From: Enterovibrio coralii
GTDB lineage: Bacteria > Pseudomonadota > Gammaproteobacteria > Enterobacterales > Vibrionaceae
Assembly: GCF_001559595.1 (NCBI RefSeq)
Contig: NZ_LNTY01000021.1
Coordinates: forward strand, 1-46,493
Reading direction: 5' to 3'
DNA length: 46,493 nucleotides
This document shows, piece by piece, positions 21,101-29,516 of this stretch. Each line of letters starts with the position of its first letter. The stretch's first letter is position 1. Both the position numbers and the translations under genes were made by a program. A model generated the notes under the pieces. The model saw only the letters and a list, made by a program, of their open reading frames with translations, ran no database searches and was not told where the DNA came from.

Positions 21101-21815
21101 TCACGAGCGCGCATCAGAGTGGCAATCAGTGCCGTTAGAAACGGTCGCAGCAGATGCAGAAGCCCAGGCAGAACACCTTCATCAATTGGTGAAACGCAGC
21201 GGTGAGCTGAGCCAAGCATTGGCATCGGACAAACAACGCCGCGAGAACCAACAGTCACTCTTTGCCGAGATTGAACGCCTGCGCGCGGCCTATGATGATA
21301 TTCAATACCTGCACTCGCTGATCGGCTCGCAAAAAGGTGACAAGTTCAGAAAGTTTGCTCAGGGGCTGACGCTGGACAATCTGGTCTACCTTGCCAACAA
21401 GCAGCTAGACCGCATTCATGGCCGCTACCAGCTTAATCGCAAGCAAGGTGAGGGCTTAGAGCTTAGCGTGCTCGATACTTGGCAGGGCGATATTGAACGT
21501 GACACCAAAACCTTGTCCGGTGGAGAAAGCTTCTTGGTGAGCTTGGCACTTGCACTGGCCCTGTCTGATTTGGTCAGCCACAAGACCAGTATTGATTCAC
21601 TGTTCTTGGATGAAGGCTTTGGTACTTTGGACAGTGAAACCTTGGACGTGGCATTGGATGCGCTGGATAACCTGAATGCGTCTGGCAAGATGATTGGTGT
21701 TATCAGCCACATTGAAGCGATGAAAGAGCGGATCCCAACGCAATTGAAAGTCACGAAGAAAACGGGATTGGGGATCAGCGAGTTAGACGATCGCTATCGT
21801 GTGGATCGCGGTTAG
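18135..21815 (+). CDS. sbcC: SbcCD nuclease ATPase subunit C (Rad50-like)
   Basis: SMC-type ATPase of 1226 residues that pairs with SbcD. The Walker A motif GATGAGKTTLLD is near residue 36. Two very long coiled-coil arms, rich in Gln, Glu, Lys and Ala, surround the zinc hook CPLC at residues 598-601. The C-terminus has the signature LSGGESFLVSLALALAL and the Walker B/D-loop region SLFLDEGFGTLDSETL. The head domains meet through the hook to tether DNA ends. It is longer than E. coli SbcC (about 1048) because of the coiled-coil arms, as in other vibrio-like proteins. The frame is unbroken over 3.7 kb, which contrasts with the breaks in shorter genes. Confidence 0.96.
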   Translation: MKILSLRFKNLNSLKGEWKIDFTQTPFSDNGLFAITGATGAGKTTLLDAICLALYHQTPRLGLISTSSNEIMTRGMAECSAEVEFEVKGHPYRAFWSMRRSRGKADGNLQQADVELVDAKTDKVLATQVKQKNELVESITGLDFSRFTKSMMLSQGEFAAFLNAKENERAELLEELTGTEIYGRISEKVHEHFAAAKLALSQKEAEAKGVQLLSAEELSELESALTDVDDLLKTERDKQAALTAHLAWWKEHQKSHQEETQAKAQQADAETKWQDAKPRLDKLEHSEPAEKLRLPYERWQTALKNVETSNQTLLAKQASLKATSEKSVQADEALQKASDVLTLAKTQQRELETLVSEQVLPLDTDIKHQSQRHQELSTQRTGLSNKQSELSASQGQLAEQLDGKKRELDTVTTYLSQHQSAAQLKQYLGQWAQMGQQLSQEQLAIVALQKQETELTSSLQAEVEKATTHEKEKQATQVQCEHTKQAWEGQQQAFTKATERGDVESLDKQREQLSAELSTHMQLGQWQQQWLELENDNAEKRHVLGEQTAQSKTLEQDVTALRQQYKDKKQLIDALSKLVSQEEHLAQYRAALQPHEACPLCGSTEHPALTDEAVNVSDTLQQKAAAETALKELENIGKETGMKLEAGKRYIEELDKHLARNQQQQKALSDSWANAASSIKLSITIDQQDAFTAFSDEQRQIRDALTQTLTSLKTQEKALQQSKQRWDDAARLLASAEQAHSLLSLSIENKQREIQKLLADKSQKQDYLETLQSVLSQQISESGYMPPEDNALTAWLAARKQDADAWEQNNLRKETLAKEVALQEVELANCVKEMTALAEQQRALQSDIDTLSSTLEAAKAKRAEIFGDKSIDAEKRRVAEQMEQTENAHKAAQSLAQQCQGDLRAIQADVTSQTQTLESLTAALNTHSVQWEESLSTSPFDALEAFQAALLPEDEKQQLLAEKRALENALEGAKVLQQKAQQHVQDVLAHERASEWQSVPLETVAADAEAQAEHLHQLVKRSGELSQALASDKQRRENQQSLFAEIERLRAAYDDIQYLHSLIGSQKGDKFRKFAQGLTLDNLVYLANKQLDRIHGRYQLNRKQGEGLELSVLDTWQGDIERDTKTLSGGESFLVSLALALALSDLVSHKTSIDSLFLDEGFGTLDSETLDVALDALDNLNASGKMIGVISHIEAMKERIPTQLKVTKKTGLGISELDDRYRVDRG

Positions 21816-21984
21816 ATTTTAGTGATCAACGAAAGAAATTTACGCGTTTGTTGAGCGAATAGATTTCGTTTTTCGGACGCGCTTCTTTCGCATTCGAAGC
21901 TTATTGCAAGGTGCCATTTGACGCGGTCTGCGAGCCATTTCATAGACTTCGGTACGCATAAATCAGCGTAAAGTATCGTTCTCT

Positions 21985-22008
21985 AACTGTCTGGATTGAA
22001 AGACAGTT
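21985..22008. other. Hairpin upstream of phoB
   Basis: A perfect eight-pair inverted repeat, AACTGTCT/AGACAGTT, with an eight-base loop lies in the 295-base gap between sbcC and phoB. No T run follows, so it is not a standard terminator. The arms contain CTGTC, so they could also be a half-site for PhoB. Confidence 0.4.
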
Positions 22009-22038
22009 GTGGCTATTTGAATTCGCTAACCTCGCCAA

Positions 22039-22057
22039 AGGTCACAAAACTGTCATA
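22039..22057 (+). promoter_or_regulatory. Pho box upstream of phoB
   Basis: AGGTCACAAAACTGTCATA matches the PhoB box form of two CTGTCAT-like repeats separated by an A-rich spacer (GGTCACAAAA then CTGTCAT). It ends 53 bases before the phoB start, consistent with PhoB activating its own operon when phosphate is low. Confidence 0.8.
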
Positions 22058-22110
22058 ATAGAATCACATAATGACGCCCTAGAAATAATAAGTTAACTGG
22101 GTATGGAAAA

Positions 22111-22800
22111 ATGGTAAGACGGATTCTTGTTGTCGAAGACGAAGCACCTATCCGCGAGATGTTGTGCTTTGTGCTGGAACAGAAAGGCTATCAGGCCGTA
22201 GAAGCAGAAGACTATGACAGTGCTCTGGAGAAGATCTGCGAGCCTTACCCTGAATTGATCCTGATGGACTGGATGCTGCCTGGCGGCTCTGGGATCAATT
22301 TGATCAAACACTTAAAGCGTGATGAGCTGACGCGTCAGATCCCTGTGGTGATGTTGACGGCGCGCGGTGAAGAAGAAGATAAAGTTCGCGGCCTAGAAGT
22401 CGGTGCAGATGATTACATCACTAAACCTTTTTCACCAAAAGAGCTAATGGCACGACTGAAAGCAGTAATGCGTCGTGTTTCTCCAACATCACTGGACGAT
22501 GTGATTGATGTGCAAGGCTTGAAGCTCGACCCGGTTTCGCACCGTGTCACTGCAAATGAAAAGCCGCTCGAGATGGGACCGACCGAGTTTAAGATGTTGC
22601 ACTTTTTTATGACCCATCAAGAGCGTGTTTACAGCCGTGAGCAACTTCTGAATAACGTTTGGGGAACCAACGTTTATGTTGAAGATCGTACGGTTGACGT
22701 GCATATTCGTCGCTTAAGAAAGGCGCTGGAAGCTGACGGTCACGATAAACTCGTGCAAACCGTTCGCGGAGCGGGCTATCGCTTCTCCACGCGCTCGTAA
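22111..22800 (+). CDS. phoB: Phosphate regulon response regulator PhoB
   Basis: OmpR-family response regulator of 229 residues. The receiver has acidic residues in VVEDEAP (9-14), phospho-acceptor Asp53 in LMDWMLPGG, and the Lys of [10 protein letters not shown] near 105. The winged-helix domain contains [24 protein letters not shown] in two blocks and [14 protein letters not shown], ending VRGAGYRFS. Phosphorylated PhoB binds Pho boxes and turns on phosphate-scavenging genes, including the pst operon in this window. It is followed after 62 bases by phoR and preceded by a Pho box. Confidence 0.97.
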   Translation: MVRRILVVEDEAPIREMLCFVLEQKGYQAVEAEDYDSALEKICEPYPELILMDWMLPGGSGINLIKHLKRDELTRQIPVVMLTARGEEEDKVRGLEVGADDYITKPFSPKELMARLKAVMRRVSPTSLDDVIDVQGLKLDPVSHRVTANEKPLEMGPTEFKMLHFFMTHQERVYSREQLLNNVWGTNVYVEDRTVDVHIRRLRKALEADGHDKLVQTVRGAGYRFSTRS

Positions 22801-22862
22801 TTAGACGAGAACCTGTTCATGTTGTTGTCCGATGGCCACCGGATGACATGATGGAGACATAG

Positions 22863-24158
22863 ATGGTCGAAAGACTCACTTGGAAGAAGCTGGCTTTAGA
22901 GCTGGCTTTTTTTTATCTGCCTTGGTTTGTAATTGGTTGGTTCTTCGGTGGACTGCCTTGGTTATTGCTGCTCGCCACCGTTTTGGTGCTGCTTTGGAAC
23001 TTCTACCATCAGTTAAAACTGTCTGATTGGTTGTGGAAAGAGCGCAGCCTCACCCCGCCTTCTGGCTCTGGTAGCTGGACGCCGCTGTTTAACGGTATCT
23101 ATCGTTTGCAAAAGCGTAATCGCCGCCGCCGTAAAGAGCTGGCAAACCTTATTCGCCGTTTCCGAAATGGTGCGGAATCCTTGCCCGATGCCGTGGTGGT
23201 TTTCGAGCATGATGGTTCCATTGTTTGGTGTAACAAACTCGCCCAAGAGTTGTTGGGCTTTCGCATGCCGGACGACGCAGGCCAGTACATTGGTAACCTC
23301 ATCCGTACACCAGAATTTATTGAGTACTTGAGCCGCGCAGAATTGGGCGAAGCTTTTGAGATGCGTTCAACGCTTCACGCCTCGAAAACTCTGGAATTTC
23401 GAACCATGCCGTACGCCGAAGGGGAATACCTGATGGTGGTGCGTGACATTAGCCAACTCAAGCAGCTTGAAGGCATGCGCCGCAACTTTTTTGCCAACGT
23501 TTCGCATGAACTTCGCACACCGATGACGGTACTTCGCGGCTACCTTGAGATGGCAGAAGATCCTGAGATGCTGGTGGGACCCATGTGGGATAAAGCCCAC
23601 GGTGTGATGACCGAACAGCTCACGCGAATGGAAAGCTTGGTGGAACAGCTTCTGACCCTGTCGAAAATCGAGGCGAGCGTGAAGATTGCGCTTGATCAGA
23701 AAGTCGATGTGCCAGCCATGTTGGATGTATTGGAGAAAGAAGCGCAGACCCTGAGCGGCAACCATGCTCACGAGTTTGAGTTTGAAGTTGACCATTCACT
23801 GCGTGTACTGGGCGATGAAGATCAGCTTCGCAGTGCGATTTCTAACTTGGTCTACAACGCGGTGAAACACACGCCGCCAAGTGCCAAAATTAAGGTGCGT
23901 TGGTTCAGAACCGCAAAAGGTCCACGCCTTGAAGTTGTTGATAGTGGTGAAGGTATTGCGCCTCAACACATCGACAGGCTAACCGAACGTTTCTACCGCG
24001 TGGACAAAGCGCGTTCGCGCGAAACGGGCGGCAGTGGCTTGGGTCTGGCAATTGTGAAACATGCCTTGAATCATCACGAGTCCGAGCTTGAAATTAAGAG
24101 CAAGGTCGGCGAGGGTAGTGTGTTCTCCTTTACGCTGCCGGAGCGTCTCGCATGCTAA
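22863..24158 (+). CDS. phoR: Phosphate regulon sensor histidine kinase PhoR
   Basis: Inner-membrane histidine kinase of 431 residues. Two N-terminal membrane segments (about residues 10-50) are joined by a short turn with no real periplasmic sensor, as in other PhoR proteins. A basic region ([13 protein letters not shown]) leads into a PAS domain (about 95-190), then the H-box NVSHELRTP with His215, the N-box [13 protein letters not shown], and G-boxes DSGEGI and [11 protein letters not shown]. It phosphorylates PhoB when the PstSCAB-PhoU complex reports low phosphate. Its 3' end overlaps the next gene by seven bases. Confidence 0.97.
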   Translation: MVERLTWKKLALELAFFYLPWFVIGWFFGGLPWLLLLATVLVLLWNFYHQLKLSDWLWKERSLTPPSGSGSWTPLFNGIYRLQKRNRRRRKELANLIRRFRNGAESLPDAVVVFEHDGSIVWCNKLAQELLGFRMPDDAGQYIGNLIRTPEFIEYLSRAELGEAFEMRSTLHASKTLEFRTMPYAEGEYLMVVRDISQLKQLEGMRRNFFANVSHELRTPMTVLRGYLEMAEDPEMLVGPMWDKAHGVMTEQLTRMESLVEQLLTLSKIEASVKIALDQKVDVPAMLDVLEKEAQTLSGNHAHEFEFEVDHSLRVLGDEDQLRSAISNLVYNAVKHTPPSAKIKVRWFRTAKGPRLEVVDSGEGIAPQHIDRLTERFYRVDKARSRETGGSGLGLAIVKHALNHHESELEIKSKVGEGSVFSFTLPERLAC

Positions 24159-25099
24159 AACGGGTTATCACGCTGATTGCCTTTCTGACATTTGGGTCAT
24201 CGGCGCTTGCCGATGACCACCTTCCCCTTTATCACCGTGTCGACAATATCTCTGGCAACCTGTCATCAGTAGGCTCAGACACGCTGGCGAACCTTGTCAC
24301 CCAATGGGGCGTATTGTTCAAAAAGCTGTATCCGAGTGTGAATGTGCAAATTCAGACCTCGGGTTCATCGACAGCTGTTCCAGCACTGATTGAAGCGACG
24401 ACGCAATTCGGCACCATGAGCCGACAGATGCGTGCGCGTGAGATTGAAATGTTTGAACGCAAATACGGGTATCCGCCGACAGCCATCAAAGTGGCCATCG
24501 ACTCGATGGCCATCTTCGTTCACCAAGATAACCCAATTGATGGCATCAGCCTGACACAGGTCGATGCGCTGTTTTCAGAAACGCTTCGCTGCGGCTCCAA
24601 TGAAAGGTTGGAAAAGTGGGGACAGTTGGGGCTAAAAGGCAGCTGGATCAAACGTAATGTGCAGTTGTTCGGCCGCAACTCGGTATCGGGTACGTACGGC
24701 TTTTTCAAAGATGAAGCCCTGTGCGACGGTGATTTCCGTGCCGACGTGAATGAGCAGCCAGGTTCGGCTTCTGTGGTGCAGTCGGTCAGCTCGTCACTGA
24801 ACGCGATTGGTTATGCGGGCGTAGGCTATCGAACGGCTGGCGCAAAAATGTTGCCGCTGGAAGTGGACGGCGAATACATCTATGCCACCGTGGATAACGT
24901 GATTTCTGGTGAGTACCCACTTTCCCGTTATTTGTATGTCTACGTGAACAAGGTGCCAAACAAACCATTGGCTCCGATGGAAGCGGAATTTATTAAGCTC
25001 ATCTTGTCGCGTCAGGGGCAAGCGTTGGTCAGTGCCGAAGGCTTTGTGCCATTGCCAGCTAGCGTGATTGAAGAGCAGCTAAGAGCCGTGGGATTGTAA
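24152..25099 (+). CDS. PstS-family phosphate-binding protein
   Basis: A 315-residue secreted protein with a clear signal peptide (residues 1-21, ending SSALA-DD). Phosphate-binding features of the PstS/SphX family are visible: [10 protein letters not shown] near residue 38, [11 protein letters not shown] near 70, and [17 protein letters not shown] near 175. It captures inorganic phosphate in the periplasm for the PstCAB transporter. It is translationally coupled to phoR (seven-base overlap) and is separated from pstCAB by the gcvR-ppk-ppx operon, so the binding protein and permease are expressed from different promoters. A role in phosphate sensing next to PhoR is possible but unproven. A strong terminator follows. 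Confidence 0.9.
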   Translation: MLKRVITLIAFLTFGSSALADDHLPLYHRVDNISGNLSSVGSDTLANLVTQWGVLFKKLYPSVNVQIQTSGSSTAVPALIEATTQFGTMSRQMRAREIEMFERKYGYPPTAIKVAIDSMAIFVHQDNPIDGISLTQVDALFSETLRCGSNERLEKWGQLGLKGSWIKRNVQLFGRNSVSGTYGFFKDEALCDGDFRADVNEQPGSASVVQSVSSSLNAIGYAGVGYRTAGAKMLPLEVDGEYIYATVDNVISGEYPLSRYLYVYVNKVPNKPLAPMEAEFIKLILSRQGQALVSAEGFVPLPASVIEEQLRAVGL

Positions 25100-25113
25100 T
25101 CACCGCGTGCAAC

Positions 25114-25150
25114 AAAAAAGACCGATGTTTCCATCGGTCTTTTTTTTTTT
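25114..25150. terminator. Bidirectional terminator between the pstS-like gene and ppx
   Basis: The stem AAAAGACCGATG/CATCGGTCTTTT with a TTTC loop is flanked by six A and more than ten T residues. It lies between convergent genes, and its right arm abuts the repaired ppx stop codon at 25149-25151. Confidence 0.92.
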
Positions 25151-26655
25151 ACTGCTCGATAGTCACCGTCCAGCCTACACCTTGCCAGTAGACTTGCTCG
25201 GCTTCCAAGTCGGCCGCCAGCAAGCGATTTTGCTTGAGGTAACCTTCAGGGAATGAAAGCGACCACACATCGTCTTTAACCGATACGTCAACGTCAGGCG
25301 TCGGCTCACCAGAGCGCTGAACATTCAGTACGCAAGCCAGCTTAAAGACCGAATCAATGGGAAGATGTGCTTTTGTTTGTAGATGGTGAATTCTGGCATT
25401 TCGGCGAGCTTCAGTGTTTTGCGGTGGAATCGCGTCACTGTCGCTAGCACGGTTTGCTGCTCCTGATTGAAGCCGGGCATGTTGGTATTTTGCAGAATAT
25501 ACGCAGAGTGCTTATGAAAGCCTGAATGTGCGATGCTCAAACCCACTTCATGAAGCAAGGCCGCCCAGCTAAGCAAAATCGCCAACTCCGCCTTTTTCGG
25601 CGTCAGTTGCGGCTCAGCTTGAAGATAGATTTTCTCTGCCACCTGCTGAACATTGTCAGCATGCTGTTTGTCGATGTGGTAGCGTTCCGCTAAATCTGCG
25701 GCAGTGCGGCTTCGAATATCACTGTGCTGGAATCGCTCTTCCATCTCATAGAGTAAGCCTTCACGCAGTGCGCCGTCCGAGTAGACCATCTTCTCGATAT
25801 CCAGTGCTTGGAATACACCGGAAAGGATGGCGAGACCTGCCGCGAATACGGGGCGTCTGTCCGGAGACAGTCCCGGTAATTCGAGCATCTCTGCGGATTT
25901 GAAAGTCAGCAGGGAATCAATCAGGTTATCGAGGCGTTTACGGGTGATGATGCCATCTTCGTGTCCGCTTGCGATAAGTACTTCGCGAATGGCTTTGATA
26001 GAACCAGAAGAGCCAACGGCTTCTTCCCAACCAAATCGCTTGTACTGACGAGCCATGCTTTCAAGCTTCAACTCGGCGGCAATCTGCGCCGCAGCAAAAC
26101 GCTTGGTCGAGATTTGGCCGTCTTTAAAAAATCGCTCGTTAAAGCTGACACAACCCATACGTTTGCTGTTGACCAGCGAGGCGTTGAACCCTTTGCCTAT
26201 TACTAGTTCGGTACTGCCGCCACCAATGTCGACAACCAGCTTGCGCCCTTCACCCGGTTGGGTGTGGCTGACGCCCAAGTAAATCAGACGGCCTTCTTCA
26301 ACGCCGGGGATCACTTCGATGGGGTAGGGAAAGACCGTGCGCGCACGCTGGAGGAAAATGTGGCTGTTTTTTGCTTCGCGTAGGGTGAAGGTGGCGGCGA
26401 CACGCACGTTTTCTTCTGCGAAGCTTGGAGTCTTTCGGCAAACATACCGAGGCATTCGATGCCTCGGTTGATAGATGCGTTGTCTAAGTTAAGTTGGTCA
26501 TCAAGACCTGATGCCAGTCGAACACGTTGTTTGTGGCGGCTGACTATTTGCAGGCCTTGCCCGACGACGCGGGCAACGACCATGTGAAAGCTGTTTGAGC
26601 CAAGATCTATGGCTGCGATTTCTCTTGGCTTATCAGTTTGCTTTTCATCATTCAT
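25149..26655 (-). CDS. ppx: Exopolyphosphatase Ppx (frame broken twice)
   Basis: Ppx/GppA phosphatase that removes terminal phosphates from polyphosphate. The N-terminus is [16 protein letters not shown] (sugar-kinase/Hsp70-fold phosphate loop) and a later [14 protein letters not shown] is the second phosphate-binding motif. The HD-like C-terminal part includes [21 protein letters not shown]. Two one-base losses break the frame: a G at 26424 joins AERLQG to [12 protein letters not shown], and a G at 25349-25350 joins FPLIR to [14 protein letters not shown]. With both repaired, the protein is 502 residues, normal for the family, and ends VGWTVTIEQ. It overlaps ppk by eight bases on the same strand, so synthesis and breakdown of polyphosphate are co-expressed. 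Confidence 0.9.
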
Positions 26656-28747
26656 TTTTCAACTTGTCCGCTAAACGTCTTTTTTCCGTTCTCTCTACTT
26701 GTTTAAGGTAATCGTAAATAGCAATTTGCGAACGTATTTTTTTGCGATTTCCACGTTTAACGTAGGCATTGGACATGTCTTTGTCGATCACGCGTGCTTT
26801 GGCACGGTCGGCAAACTGCAGTTCGATAATGTCCATGATACGGTCTTTTAAGCGCTCGTCTTTGATAGGCGTTGCAACTTCGATGCGGTTATCAATGTTA
26901 CGTGTCATCCAGTCAGCAGAGGAAATGTACACGTCACGGTCACCACCATTTTCGAAGGCAAATACGCGTGGATGTTCGAGGAATCGGTCAACGATACTGA
27001 TGGCTTTGATGTTTTGGCTAATCCCTCTGACACCCGGCACCAAGGCACACATACCGCGAATAATCATGCGGATTTTCACGCCTTCGCTGCTGGCTTTATA
27101 CAAGAGGTTCACCAGCCCTTTGTCGACGAGGTTATTCACCTTCAAGGTAATGCCCGCTTTGCGTTTGGCTTTGGCATGCTCAATCTCGCGCTCAATCAAG
27201 CGATAAAGACGCGTACGTGAATTGCGCGGTGATACGATCAGATTGTTAAACTTGACCGGCTTGTAAGGATTTTCAATAAAGTTGAAGACCTTACGCACTT
27301 CAGAGGTGATGGACTTGTCCGCCGTGAATAGCGAAAAGTCAGTATAGATTCGTGCGGTTTTCTCGTGGAAGTTACCGGTACCTATATGGGCATATTCGCG
27401 CAGCCCGTCTTCTTCTCGGCGAGAAATCAGACACAGCTTAGAGTGGATCTTCAAACCCGGCGTACCGAATACCACTTTTACGCCTGCGTCTGTCAAAACG
27501 CGAGACCACTCAATATTTGCTTCTTCGTCAAATCGCGCTTGCAGTTCAACCACCACGGTCACACGCTTGCCATTGTTAGCCGCATCAATCATGGAGTTGA
27601 TGATACGGCTGTTTTTCGCCACTCGATAAATATTGATGCGAATGCTGCGTACTTTCGGGTCATAAGAGGCCTGGCGCACCAATTCTGTCATATGACGGAA
27701 GGTATGGTACGGGTAGTAAAGCAGGACATCGCGCTCGCGAATGGCATCAAATGCTGTTGGGTACTGGCGAAAATCAGCGGACTCAATCGGTGGTAGCGGA
27801 GGATTCTCCAGATACTTCATGCCCACATTCGGGAAGCCGATAAAGTCTTTGAAGTTGTGGTAACGCGCGCCTGGCAACACACTGTCGTAATCAGAAATCC
27901 TCAGCATGTCGAGAATGTGTTTGACCATGTCTTCGGGCATATCACGCTGATAAACAAAGCGAACGGGCAGGGCCGTCAAACGTTGGTCGAGGCTGTCTGA
28001 CATGTTCTCTAGCAAACTGTGGTCGACTTCGTTAGTCAGGTCGTACTCGGCGTCGCGGGTCATTTTCATCGCGTACGCTTCGGCAGTGTCATAGTCAAAG
28101 AAACCGCGGAAAATTTCATCCAGACACAAACGAATGATGTTATCTAACAGGATAATGGTTTTGCGACGACGCTTGCCTTTGGGCTCTGGCACTTTGATGA
28201 ATCGTTCAATTTCATCGGTCGGAATTTCGATAAGTGCATAGCGGGTAGGTTGCCCTTCTTTTTTCAGCTCTACAGTCAGGTACGAGTAGGCATCTTTTAA
28301 GAAGGACAACACATCCATGTCATCGGTCAGAATAATGGGCGTGATATGTGGCAGCAGGTTGCTGACAAAGTGCTTACGTAGCCAGTTTTGCTGATACTCA
28401 GTGAGCTGACGTTCATTAACGAGAAAAATATGGCGTCGTGCCATTTCCAGCAGGATGTCGTTATACAGGTGGTCAAAGTCCTGATTAAGCTTCAGCACTT
28501 TTTCCTGAATCTTTCCGAGGAGCTCTTTGGCATTGGCATCGCCACCTTGCTCTTCGTTGATCAGGATGCGACGTTTTACGTCGGCAAACCGAACCTGATA
28601 AAACTCATCCAAGTTACTGGAGAAAATCCCTAAAAAACGTACTCGTTCAATGATGGGAACGGTTTTATCCGCTGCCTCCTGAAGTACCCTTTCATTAAAC
28701 GATAGCCAACTAAGTTCTTTTTCTACGTAATGCGTATCAGCGCTCAT
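26648..28747 (-). CDS. ppk: Polyphosphate kinase Ppk1
   Basis: A 699-residue PPK1 that reversibly makes polyphosphate from ATP. The N-terminus has the family start [17 protein letters not shown] and [17 protein letters not shown]. The catalytic phospholipase-D-like half contains [16 protein letters not shown] and [19 protein letters not shown], whose His residues correspond to the autophosphorylated and catalytic His of E. coli Ppk. Downstream elements such as [20 protein letters not shown] and [16 protein letters not shown] are also intact. It sits between gcvR and ppx on the minus strand with very short gaps or overlaps, forming a gcvR-ppk-ppx operon inside the phosphate region. Confidence 0.96.
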   Translation of the reverse strand: MSADTHYVEKELSWLSFNERVLQEAADKTVPIIERVRFLGIFSSNLDEFYQVRFADVKRRILINEEQGGDANAKELLGKIQEKVLKLNQDFDHLYNDILLEMARRHIFLVNERQLTEYQQNWLRKHFVSNLLPHITPIILTDDMDVLSFLKDAYSYLTVELKKEGQPTRYALIEIPTDEIERFIKVPEPKGKRRRKTIILLDNIIRLCLDEIFRGFFDYDTAEAYAMKMTRDAEYDLTNEVDHSLLENMSDSLDQRLTALPVRFVYQRDMPEDMVKHILDMLRISDYDSVLPGARYHNFKDFIGFPNVGMKYLENPPLPPIESADFRQYPTAFDAIRERDVLLYYPYHTFRHMTELVRQASYDPKVRSIRINIYRVAKNSRIINSMIDAANNGKRVTVVVELQARFDEEANIEWSRVLTDAGVKVVFGTPGLKIHSKLCLISRREEDGLREYAHIGTGNFHEKTARIYTDFSLFTADKSITSEVRKVFNFIENPYKPVKFNNLIVSPRNSRTRLYRLIEREIEHAKAKRKAGITLKVNNLVDKGLVNLLYKASSEGVKIRMIIRGMCALVPGVRGISQNIKAISIVDRFLEHPRVFAFENGGDRDVYISSADWMTRNIDNRIEVATPIKDERLKDRIMDIIELQFADRAKARVIDKDMSNAYVKRGNRKKIRSQIAIYDYLKQVERTEKRRLADKLKNE

Positions 28748-28762
28748 TATTCCCTGTTCCTG

Positions 28763-29275
28763 CTAAGAAATATCGTTAACATCAAACTCCACGATAAGAT
28801 CGTCAGATAACCCTTCGAGTGCTTCTCCAATGGCATCGAGTGAGACTGTGTTAGCAATATCCAGATCGAAATCCGCAGTGAAAATAACGCCGCCAGAATT
28901 GGCCGCGCTCTGCGCATTTGTTTCTAGGTTATTGATGTTAATGCCAAACTTGGCAATCTCTCTCGTCACCTCTTGGATAATGCCGGGGCGGTCATTGCCT
29001 GTGACGGTCAAAGTATGTGTGGTTGTATCCGGCTCTGGTTGCCGTGCAGCGTCAGCGATAAGAACATCTAAATCTGAAATGCTTTTAAGCGCGGTTGAAA
29101 GCGCTGGTGCATCTTCTTCTTTGATGTCGACTTGAATGATGCCAGCAAATTTCCCAGCGAGTTTGCTCAGGCTACTTGCTTGCCAACTTCCTTGATGTTG
29201 GAAAACTGTATCGGAAAGTGTTTCTACAAGACCGGGACGGTCGGTGCCAATCAAAGTGATTACTAACTGCTTCAT
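28763..29275 (-). CDS. gcvR: Glycine cleavage system regulator GcvR-like ACT protein
   Basis: A 170-residue protein with two ACT-type domains (about residues 1-80 and 88-165), each beginning with a small-molecule-binding loop: TLIGTDRPGLVETL and TVTGNDRPGIIQEV. This is the layout of GcvR, which in E. coli binds glycine and blocks the activator GcvA. No gcvA or gcv genes are in the window. The gene lies 15 bases upstream of ppk on the same strand. Its product could instead be a generic ACT-ACT regulator, but length and organisation fit GcvR well. Confidence 0.85.
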   Translation of the reverse strand: MKQLVITLIGTDRPGLVETLSDTVFQHQGSWQASSLSKLAGKFAGIIQVDIKEEDAPALSTALKSISDLDVLIADAARQPEPDTTTHTLTVTGNDRPGIIQEVTREIAKFGININNLETNAQSAANSGGVIFTADFDLDIANTVSLDAIGEALEGLSDDLIVEFDVNDIS

Positions 29276-29452
29276 GGTTGATCCTTAACGTCTACAGCGT
29301 GGAGAAGTTCCATAATGGATCTGCAGGTAGAGAGTGTCTACCTTAGACTGAAGCAGTGAGTCCGATCTGTGTTTTAAGTCAACGTTAACAAAGGCTAAAT
29401 ATCTTTTGTTACACTTTTATTTCAGTTGATTAACTTGGTCTGAATTTCTGTA

Positions 29453-29470
29453 CTGTCACATTTGTGTCAT
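29453..29470 (+). promoter_or_regulatory. Pho box upstream of pstC
   Basis: CTGTCACATTTGTGTCAT contains two direct PhoB half-sites (CTGTCAC and GTGTCAT) at the correct 11-base repeat spacing. It lies 46 bases before the pstC start, in the 240-base gap divergent from gcvR. Confidence 0.85.
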
Positions 29471-29516
29471 CAAAAAGAAATATTATGTCTTGCTGAATCG
29501 AGTTAAAGAGGTACCA

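Noticed and set aside
21816..22038. Possible small RNA or extra gene between sbcC and phoB
   Set aside because: Only a short hairpin and no T-run terminator are visible; no frame has a start, ribosome site and protein-like composition.
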